Of a DNA stretch of 16,527 nt, positions 1-5,650 are shown piece after piece. The stretch covers positions 1 to 16,527 of the forward strand of contig CAZCAC010000168.1 of NCBI GenBank assembly GCA_964496575.1, given 5' to 3'. The translations under genes were made by a program, and so were the position numbers. The notes under the pieces are model-generated. The model did not search any database. It was given only the letters and a program-made list of their open reading frames with translations, and had not been told where the DNA came from. Every line of letters begins with the position of its first letter. Position 1 is the first letter of the stretch. This stretch comes from CAZCAC01 sp964496575 (lineage in GTDB: Bacteria > Planctomycetota > UBA1135 > GCA-002686595).

Positions 1-1362
1 ATCGCGCCACGTGCCGTTACCCACGGCGCGAGCTCGACTGCGGTCGTCGGGCCCCGCGCGGGGATCGACCACGGTCAACTGCCCGTCGTGCTCATTCCTC
101 CCATGACCCGGCGAGAAGATCGACACGATCTTGTCGCTCCCGGGGATCGGCCGCGCATCGATCATCACCACGCCGGGGTGCTGATTGCCGAAGAAGACCA
201 TCTGCCCGGTGCCGTCGGGATTGGCGGTCCACAGGTGGTGATAGTGGACCTGCGAGCGATCGACGTACTCCCAGCGCTGGTAGAGGAGCCGCCCGTCCGG
301 CAGCACCCACGGCGTGTTGTCGTGCTCGATGTTGGCCGAGATGGCACGAATGTCGGAGCCGTCCGCCTCGCAGCGGTGCAGCGTCGCCACCTGCGTCAGC
401 CAGCACTGGACGAAGCGCTTGCAGCGGCTGGAGATGAAGACTATCTCGCCGCCGGGCAGGTAGCAGGGTTCGATGTCGTCCCAGGGCCCGTCGGTGAGTT
501 GCCGCAGCCCGGTGCCGTCGACGCCGATCTCGTAGAGGTTGTAGTAGGGACTCGTCCCCTTGCGGTAGGAGAAGAGGATCTTCTCCGCGTCGTAGTGGAC
601 GACCGGGTCGCGCACTCCACCTTCGGGATCGTCGAGCAGCGTCTCGACCTCGCCGGTCGAGAGATCGAGGCGGCAGAGCTTCCCGCCGGGTCCGTAGACC
701 GGCTGCTCGTCGGGGGAGAGGTAGGCGAAGTTGGCGTACCAGTGCGGGTCGCGGCCGGGCTGGCGCAGGGCGAAGATCACGTCCTCGACACCGTGAGCTC
801 GTAATCCGGCGGCGTTCTTGCGAGCGATCCTGGCCGCGGCCTCCCGCCGCGTCGCCTCGATTCGGTCACGCGCACGTTCCAGCGCAGCGGCGGCCTTGGC
901 GCCGCCGAGCTCGATCTCCCAGATCGACGACAGGGGATGCGCACCGTGGCCGAGGCACAGGATCCGCAGGTAGCGGCCGCGCCCGCGGAGCTTCTCGTGT
1001 TCCCGCCGTCCACCGCTCGAGCTCTCGATCGACGCCAGCGTCCGCCAGCTCCGGTCGTCGTTGCTGACCTGGATGGCGTAGTGGACGGCGTGGGCGCGCT
1101 CCCAGTGGATGGTCACCCGGTCGATCGGCACCGCGCGGCCGAGGTCGATCCGGATCCAGTCCGGCAAGCGATGGGTTTCGCTGGCCCAGCGAGTTCCGAG
1201 ATCGCCGTCGAAGGCGAGCTCGGCGCCGTGCGGACCGCTGTGTTCCGAGGAGGCGAGGATCGGGATATCAGCCTTCGCATCCTGAGCGGCCACGACGCCG
1301 GCCAGGACCGCCAGGGCGATCCCGCACACCAGGCTCGAGGTCATCTCACGCCGGCGGGTCAT
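1..1362 (-). CDS. Secreted discoidin-domain / hydrazine-synthase-alpha-like beta-propeller protein (3' end outside window)
   Basis: The frame is open from ATG at 1362 to the left edge, giving 454 visible residues with no stop, so the C-terminus is missing. Residues 1-26 look like a signal peptide (basic MTRRRE, then a hydrophobic stretch ending VVAAQ). Residues about 35-152 resemble an F5/8 type C (discoidin) carbohydrate-binding fold, with AFDGDLGTRWAS and WIRIDLGRAVPIDRVTIHW as typical strands. A charged helical linker (155-185) leads to WD40/TolB-like propeller repeats from about 195. The segment around RCKRFVQCW, NIEHDNTPWVLPDGRLLYQR and HPGVVMIDARPIPGSDKIV resembles the hydrazine synthase alpha-subunit middle domain found in many planctomycete secreted proteins. 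Those relatives often continue into a C-terminal haem region, which cannot be seen here. True hydrazine synthase activity is unlikely without its partner subunits. ATG at 1344 is an alternative start in the same frame. No clear Shine-Dalgarno precedes 1362. Confidence 0.85.
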   Translation of the reverse strand, partial: MTRRREMTSSLVCGIALAVLAGVVAAQDAKADIPILASSEHSGPHGAELAFDGDLGTRWASETHRLPDWIRIDLGRAVPIDRVTIHWERAHAVHYAIQVSNDDRSWRTLASIESSSGGRREHEKLRGRGRYLRILCLGHGAHPLSSIWEIELGGAKAAAALERARDRIEATRREAAARIARKNAAGLRAHGVEDVIFALRQPGRDPHWYANFAYLSPDEQPVYGPGGKLCRLDLSTGEVETLLDDPEGGVRDPVVHYDAEKILFSYRKGTSPYYNLYEIGVDGTGLRQLTDGPWDDIEPCYLPGGEIVFISSRCKRFVQCWLTQVATLHRCEADGSDIRAISANIEHDNTPWVLPDGRLLYQRWEYVDRSQVHYHHLWTANPDGTGQMVFFGNQHPGVVMIDARPIPGSDKIVSIFSPGHGRNEHDGQLTVVDPRAGPDDRSRARAVGNGTWRD

Positions 1363-1369
1363 GAGTCGA

Positions 1370-1382
1370 GTATACGGTATAC
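1370..1382. promoter_or_regulatory. GTATAC-G-GTATAC palindrome in the divergent promoter gap
   Basis: A perfect 6-bp inverted repeat around one central base lies in the 43-base gap between two divergent genes. Read leftward it contains TATACT, a good -10 match, only a few bases before the ATG at 1362. Read rightward it contains TATACAAT, upstream of the GAGGTGA ribosome site. It is AT-rich in a very GC-rich setting. It could be an operator, overlapping -10 elements, or both. No -35 boxes were identified with confidence. Confidence 0.35.
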
Positions 1383-1405
1383 AATCACACCGAGGTGAAC
1401 CGCTG

Positions 1406-1642
1406 ATGATCCAGGTCGTAGTCCGCTTTTCAGGACACGCCCTCTTCGAGGGTATCGAGGACGGCGACGCCGTCGAGCTGGAGGAGGGCAGCACCGTGGC
1501 CGACCTGCTCGTCCGCCTCGGCGTCGAGGACCGCTTCCTCGACTACGTCGTGCCCTACGTGAACGACGATCCGAAGGAACCGGGCTACATTCTCCAGGAC
1601 GGCGACGAGCTGCGGCCGTTCGTGCCGGTGAGCGGAGGGTGA
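1406..1642 (+). CDS. MoaD/ThiS-family ubiquitin-like sulfur carrier protein
   Basis: This is a 78-residue protein beginning MIQVVVRFSGHALFEGI and ending RPFVPVSGG. The short beta-grasp length, the TVADLLVRLGV helix region, the DGDELRPF strand and above all the C-terminal Gly-Gly are hallmarks of MoaD/ThiS sulfur carriers. In that family the terminal glycine is adenylated by a ThiF/MoeB-type enzyme and thiocarboxylated to deliver sulfur for molybdopterin, thiamine or related products. The VSGG ending is closer to MoaD than to a typical ThiS. The start at 1406 is chosen because GAGGTGA lies 7 bases upstream (1392-1398); the in-frame ATG at 1361 would add 15 unlikely residues and overlap the divergent gene's start. 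No partner E1-like, MoaE or thiazole gene is in the window, so the pathway is unresolved. Confidence 0.85.
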   Translation: MIQVVVRFSGHALFEGIEDGDAVELEEGSTVADLLVRLGVEDRFLDYVVPYVNDDPKEPGYILQDGDELRPFVPVSGG

Positions 1643-1679
1643 TCCCCTGCGGAATCTGACGGATCGCGTACACTTTGGT

Positions 1680-2345
1680 ATGCGAATCGTCCTGCCCATC
1701 CTCACCCAGCTCACGCTCCTCGCCGCCCCGGCCTCAGCGGATTCCCTGAAGGAGATGTACGACCGCGCGCTCCCGGCGCACGGCTACGATCGCTACATCG
1801 AGCTAGAGCCCGGCGCCACCTACACCGGCGGTCTGTGGATCGGGGGGACCTTCGACCGGATCGCCGCCAGGTTCGAGGGTAGTGGCGAAGACGTGCGGAT
1901 CGTCGGGAAAGGCGCGATTCTCGATCTGCAGCGGGGCGAGATCTGCATCGCCTACTGCCAGAACCGCCTCGATATCAGCGACTGCGTGATCCTCGACGGC
2001 TGTGTCAAGTTCCGGGGGTACGCGGACAGCTCGGTCACTCTGAAGCCGCAAGGATCGGTCAGCTGGGTCACCTTCTACCGGCCGGCGGATTACGCGGTAC
2101 GGCTGCACGGTTGCGGTGGCGGGATTCGCGTCGAGCGCAACCTGGTGGTGGACGCTGTCGACACCGGTTCGGACTTCATGTACCTGAGCGGTGAGGCGAA
2201 CGACTGGCTGCCGACGGGGACGAGCGTCTCGATGGACCTGAACAACCCGACCTGGGAGGTGATCGAGAACTTCACCTACCATTCGGATCCAGTCATCAAC
2301 CGCGACCTGCTGCGCCACTTCCACATTCTCTGTCCGTACGGGTGA
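1680..2345 (+). CDS. Secreted right-handed beta-helix protein, N-terminal part (ends at in-frame TGA)
   Basis: This is a 221-residue reading frame starting with a clear signal peptide (MRIVLPILTQLTLLAAPASA, likely cleaved before DSLKEM). The rest shows parallel beta-helix features: short strand-turn repeats such as IVGKGAILDL, LDISDCVILDGCVKFRGY and IRVERNLVVDAV. It stops at TGA 2343-2345 after HILCPYG. The following reading frame continues in the same frame, lacks its own signal peptide and begins inside what looks like the end of this helix domain. The two were therefore very probably one secreted protein of about 620 residues. There is no obvious Shine-Dalgarno before 1680. Beta-helix proteins of this type are usually surface or polysaccharide-associated; no catalytic residues were identified. 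Confidence 0.75.
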   Translation: MRIVLPILTQLTLLAAPASADSLKEMYDRALPAHGYDRYIELEPGATYTGGLWIGGTFDRIAARFEGSGEDVRIVGKGAILDLQRGEICIAYCQNRLDISDCVILDGCVKFRGYADSSVTLKPQGSVSWVTFYRPADYAVRLHGCGGGIRVERNLVVDAVDTGSDFMYLSGEANDWLPTGTSVSMDLNNPTWEVIENFTYHSDPVINRDLLRHFHILCPYG

Positions 2346-3545
2346 GTGGAGCCGATGGGCTGGCCGGGTGCCGGTTCCCCTCCTTTCAACAACGTTATCG
2401 GCTCGAACCCGCGGCTGATCGACCCGGAGAATGGCGACTACCGGCCCGCTCCCGGCTCACCGGCGGCGGGCTACGGATGCCGGACGTTTCGGTCCGGTCG
2501 GCGCGGCAGCGGGGCGGCGCCAGGCACGAGCGGGCCGGGAGGATCGCGCGTCAGCGTGTTCGATGTCGGCGGGAGCGTGACGAGCGATACGACCTGGAAC
2601 GCGGACCTCGTGCGGGTCCACGCCGACGTTCTCGTCGAGGACGGCGTGGTGCTCACCGTCGCCGCCGGAGCGCGGGTCGAGTTCCAGGACGACTTCGAGC
2701 TGGCGGTGTCCGGCTCCCTGCGCGCGGTGGGGCGCCCGGACCAGCACATCGTCTTCACGACCGACGAGCCGCAGCTCTTCACCGTCGATCGCTCGAGACT
2801 CGGCTGCTGGGGTGGGATCCGTTTCGAGGGGACGCGCGCCACCAACGAACCCTCGCGGCTCGTTTTCTGTACGATCGAGTACGGCAAGGCGACGAGGCAG
2901 GCGAATGGCGCGTACCCCTACGGCGGAGGCGCGATCACGGTCGTCGACTTCTCCGGGCTCACCGTGCGCAACTGCATCCTGCGGAACAACGTCGCCGAGC
3001 ACGGTGGCGCGCTGTTCCTCTACTGCAACGCCAACCCGGTGATCGCCGGCAACCTGATCGCCGACAACCACGCCCTGATCAACACCGGCGCGATCTACTG
3101 CGGCTACTCGCACCCGAGCATCGTGAGCAACACGATTGTCGACAATCTCGTCCACAACGCGGGTAACCCCTACCTCGACACCGCCGGCGTGACGATGTTC
3201 CTCTCCAAGCCGCTCCTGGCCAACAACATCGTGCGCGACAACGAGCCGGACGTCCCCGACTACCACTCGGAGCTCCGGGGCGGGAAGGTGTGTTACACGC
3301 GCTACAACAACCTCGAGGGGATCGCCCCGGGCGGCACCAACATCGACGCCGATCCGCTGTTCGTCGACCTCGACCGACACCTCGGTGCCGGTTCGCCGTG
3401 CATCGATGCCGGCGAGAATGCGGCGACGGTGGGGCTCACCTCCGTCGACCTGGACGGCGAGGCTCGCTTCCGCGACGACCCGGGGACCGCGGATTCGGGC
3501 TCGGGGACCGCTCCGATCGTCGATATCGGGGCGGACGAGTACTGA
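2346..3545 (+). CDS. Right-handed beta-helix protein, C-terminal part (choice-of-anchor-Q-like end)
   Basis: This 399-residue frame is contiguous with the upstream part across the TGA at 2343-2345; the next codon is GTG 2346, and ATG 2355 is another possible start. It opens with NPRLIDPENGDYRPAPGSPA, the phrase that usually closes a beta-helix domain, which argues that it belongs to the preceding reading frame. After a Gly/Ser-rich linker (about 45-68) a second helix domain begins (VLVEDGVVLTVAAGARVEFQ), followed by Asn-rich coils such as VRNCILRNNVAEHGGALFL and IVSNTIVDNLVHNAG. The end, with NIDADPLFVD, GSPCIDAG and a final VDIGADEY, matches the choice-of-anchor Q type of surface protein. 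If translated independently it would lack an export signal. Product: extracellular or surface beta-helix protein, substrate unknown. Confidence 0.75.
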   Translation: MEPMGWPGAGSPPFNNVIGSNPRLIDPENGDYRPAPGSPAAGYGCRTFRSGRRGSGAAPGTSGPGGSRVSVFDVGGSVTSDTTWNADLVRVHADVLVEDGVVLTVAAGARVEFQDDFELAVSGSLRAVGRPDQHIVFTTDEPQLFTVDRSRLGCWGGIRFEGTRATNEPSRLVFCTIEYGKATRQANGAYPYGGGAITVVDFSGLTVRNCILRNNVAEHGGALFLYCNANPVIAGNLIADNHALINTGAIYCGYSHPSIVSNTIVDNLVHNAGNPYLDTAGVTMFLSKPLLANNIVRDNEPDVPDYHSELRGGKVCYTRYNNLEGIAPGGTNIDADPLFVDLDRHLGAGSPCIDAGENAATVGLTSVDLDGEARFRDDPGTADSGSGTAPIVDIGADEY

Positions 3546-3546
3546 G

Positions 3547-3588
3547 CGGAGCTCGCCGGGTCAGTCCTCGGTAAGACCGGAAGCTCCG
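3547..3588 (+). terminator. Hairpin just after the beta-helix gene, possible terminator
   Basis: Two bases after the beta-helix stop codon, CGGAGCT (3547-3553) pairs with AGCTCCG (3582-3588). Inside this stem, CCGGGTC (3556-3562) pairs with GACCGG with one bulge. The combined stem is strong and well placed for transcription termination. There is no U-tract after it, so a factor-independent role is not proven. Confidence 0.35.
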
Positions 3589-3698
3589 AGCTGAACCGTG
3601 GCCGGACGCACTCAGCAAGGAGCGGGACATGGTAGCCTCACCGCCGATTCCTCCGGTCGGATTCCGGAGAGATCGATCGGGAGGAGGCGAAGACCAAC

Positions 3699-4259
3699 GT
3701 GAGCATCCTCTCCCGCCAGGACGGCGACGGGGAAGGCGACCACCCACTCACCCTCTTCTTCCGCTTCCTCGACGAGGACCGGAGCGGGACGATCACCGGG
3801 CCGGAGTGGGGGAAGATCTTCGAGTGGCTGGGCGGCTTCGAGCACGCCAACGCCCTCCTCGCCATTCGACCCGGTACCGCCGAGAAGGAAGCCGAGGTCG
3901 TATGGCAGCACTCCAAAGGAGTTCCCGAGTGCCCCTCGCCCCTCTACTACCGCGGCAACCTCTACCTGGTGAAGAATGGCGGGATGGTCTCCTGCTTCGA
4001 CGCCGCGACCGGCGAGGTCCACTACCAGGGGCGCCTCGACTCGCGCGGGCCGCACTACGCCTCACCCGTCGCCGGCGACGGCAAGATCTACTCCGCCTCG
4101 GCGCGCGGCCGGGTCACCGTCTTCGAGGCGGGCGAGGCGCTGAAGGTGCTCGCCCGCAACGACCTCGGCGAGCGCATCATGGCCACGCCGGCCCTCGTCG
4201 ACGGAAAGGTCTACGTCCGGACCGAGGAGAATCTCTACGCGTTCGGGCGGCCCGACTGA
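3699..4259 (+). CDS. EF-hand / PQQ-like beta-propeller protein, 5'-truncated C-terminal fragment
   Basis: The 186-residue frame starts at GTG 3699 with GGGAGGAGG 11 bases upstream. Residues 25-36 (DEDRSGTITGPE) are a canonical calcium EF-hand loop. Residues about 65-186 form PQQ/BamB-like propeller blades: SPLYYRGNLYLVKNGGMVSC, ASPVAGDGKIYSASARG, ATPALVDGKVYVR and a closing LYAFG. Full-length relatives have a signal peptide and several more propeller blades before the EF-hand, typically 400-500 residues in all. Here the same frame upstream still reads like another EF-hand (SDSGEIDREEA, about 3660-3692) but hits TAG at 3633-3635. The GTG therefore probably lies inside an older gene whose 5' half is gone. 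It may be a decaying remnant; without a signal peptide it would stay in the cytoplasm. Confidence 0.65.
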   Translation: MSILSRQDGDGEGDHPLTLFFRFLDEDRSGTITGPEWGKIFEWLGGFEHANALLAIRPGTAEKEAEVVWQHSKGVPECPSPLYYRGNLYLVKNGGMVSCFDAATGEVHYQGRLDSRGPHYASPVAGDGKIYSASARGRVTVFEAGEALKVLARNDLGERIMATPALVDGKVYVRTEENLYAFGRPD

Positions 4260-4364
4260 CCGGGTCGGGGTTGCCGCGGAATCGGTGAACCGCCGGTCGC
4301 CGGGGTCGTTTCCCCCTTCGTGGCGATCCAGATCGAGAAGGACCGAGCCCACGGGAGGAACCCC

Positions 4365-4934
4365 ATGCCCGCCAGATTCGCCCCCTGTGTCCTGTTGCTC
4401 ATCGCCCTCTCCGCCTGCGCTCAGACGGGGCAGGAGCGAACCGACACGCCAGCGGGGAGCCCGGCGGAGGCCGCGATCGACCCCCTCTACCGCCACGCCC
4501 GCGAGTCCGAGGCCTGGCGCGCCTTCGACGCTCAGCTGCGAGCGCTCTACGCGGCGCGGCGGACGATGCGGGACGGCTATCGACTTCCCGTCGAAGCGCC
4601 TTCCACGGATGATGCGATCGAGATCGCCGCGTGGGACTTCGCCCGCGCCGCCGAGCGCAACACGCTGACGTACATGGTGACCCAGGAGGTGCTCAACGAC
4701 CTCGAGCACTGCCGTCAGGCGCTCCAGATCGCCGAGGATGCCGTGGAGCCGGCGCGCGCGGCGAACGCGGAGGCGATGGAGACGATGACGGCCGCGGTGC
4801 GGGCCCTACGGGAGATGCTGGAAGGGAAGGATCGGGAAGCCAACCTGCGCTCACTCGAGGCGTTCGCGGCGAAGTTGCCCGATCACTACCAGGACCTCCT
4901 GATGAGTCTCTCCGAGAGCGCCGAGACTCCCTGA
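4365..4934 (+). CDS. Small helical lipoprotein of unknown function
   Basis: This is a 189-residue protein with a lipoprotein signal: hydrophobic APCVLLLIALSAC with lipobox L-S-A-C, so Cys18 would be lipidated. The start at 4365 is chosen because GGGAGGA (4353-4359) sits 5 bases upstream and because it places the signal at the N-terminus; an in-frame GTG at 4320 would add 15 polar residues. The mature protein is almost entirely predicted helix, rich in Ala, Glu, Arg and Leu (AAWDFARAAERN, LEHCRQALQIAEDAVEPARA, TAAVRALREMLEG), and may be coiled-coil. No family was recognised. It lies 140 bases upstream of the sigma factor gene on the same strand, with a candidate promoter between them, so it could be either a separate unit or part of the same envelope-stress locus. 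Confidence 0.7.
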   Translation: MPARFAPCVLLLIALSACAQTGQERTDTPAGSPAEAAIDPLYRHARESEAWRAFDAQLRALYAARRTMRDGYRLPVEAPSTDDAIEIAAWDFARAAERNTLTYMVTQEVLNDLEHCRQALQIAEDAVEPARAANAEAMETMTAAVRALREMLEGKDREANLRSLEAFAAKLPDHYQDLLMSLSESAETP

Positions 4935-4959
4935 GCCGAGCTCCTCGCGGTGGTCCGGC

Positions 4960-4987
4960 GGAAGTTCTACGATCTGCCCGAGTCCGA
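4960..4987 (+). promoter_or_regulatory. Candidate ECF-type promoter upstream of the sigma factor gene
   Basis: GGAAGTT (4960-4966) and TCCGA (4983-4987) are separated by 16 bases. This resembles the GGAACTT-N16-TCTGA pattern used by RpoE-like ECF sigma factors, with one mismatch in each box. It lies about 90 bases before the TTG start at 5075, leaving a plausible 5' leader. ECF genes are often autoregulated from such a site. A match this short can occur by chance in GC-rich DNA. Confidence 0.25.
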
Positions 4988-5074
4988 CCCCCGAGGAGCA
5001 GGCCGGCGTTTTTTCCAGCTTCCCCAAATCCACTCCTCGGCCGGGTCGTCTCCCTTCCCGTCAGAGGACAAGAC

Positions 5075-5650
5075 TTGGGCGAGCCGAAACGGACCAATCC
5101 AGCGGCCCTGGACCTATCCGGGCTCTTTCGCGAGCACGCCGCCCGGCTGGCGGGTGCGGTGCGAGGGATCCTGGGGCCGCGAGCCGACGTGCAGGAAGTG
5201 CTTCAAGAGGCCTTCCTGCGGGCGTGGAAAGCTCTGGCGGGCGGCGCGAGCCCCCGCGATCCGGCCGCCTGGGTCTTCGTCCTGACTCTCAACCTGGCCC
5301 GTGACCTGCGCCGCGAACAAGCGCGGCGGGGGCAGGGCATGAAGCTCGACGAGGTGGACGGGATGAAGCTCATCGCCAAGGAACAGGAACCGCACGCGTT
5401 GCTCGAAGGTCGCGAGACCTTGAGCGCCGCGCGCACCGCGATCTTGAAGCTGGAGGAAGACGTCAAGGAGGTCTTCCTCCTGCGCGTCTCGGGAGAGCTC
5501 TCCTTCGAGGCGATCGCCGAGGCGCTGGCCATCCCGGTCGGCACGGCCAAGACGCGCATGCGTACCGCGCTGCGCCGGCTGCGCCACCATCTCGCCGACC
5601 TCGCCCCCGGAGCCGGAACCGCGGTCAGCGTGGAAGGTGAAGTGCGATGA
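5075..5650 (+). CDS. ECF-family RNA polymerase sigma factor
   Basis: This is a 191-residue sigma-70-family protein of the extracytoplasmic-function size. Region 2 spans about residues 15-85, with DVQEVLQEAFLRAWKAL as the core-binding/-10 recognition helix and NLARDLRREQARR after it. Region 4 spans about 113-172 and carries the helix-turn-helix LSFEAIAEALAIPVGTAKTR for -35 recognition. No sigma 1.1 or region 3 is present. The start is taken as TTG 5075 because AGAGGA (5063-5068) lies 6 bases upstream and the frame before it is unlike a sigma factor. The stop overlaps the macroglobulin start as ATGA, implying translational coupling, the usual arrangement for a sigma factor and its anti-sigma factor. 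The coupled product's N-terminus is therefore the best candidate anti-sigma segment. Confidence 0.88.
   Translation: MGEPKRTNPAALDLSGLFREHAARLAGAVRGILGPRADVQEVLQEAFLRAWKALAGGASPRDPAAWVFVLTLNLARDLRREQARRGQGMKLDEVDGMKLIAKEQEPHALLEGRETLSAARTAILKLEEDVKEVFLLRVSGELSFEAIAEALAIPVGTAKTRMRTALRRLRHHLADLAPGAGTAVSVEGEVR

Noticed and set aside
88..804. Open rightward frame of 238 codons at the left edge
   Set aside because: It is antisense to the discoidin/propeller gene, which has recognisable domains; the rightward translation has none.
4988..5016. Possible intrinsic terminator ending in six T residues (5009-5014)
   Set aside because: Only a very short GGCC/GGC-type self-complementarity precedes the T-run; no convincing stem could be drawn.
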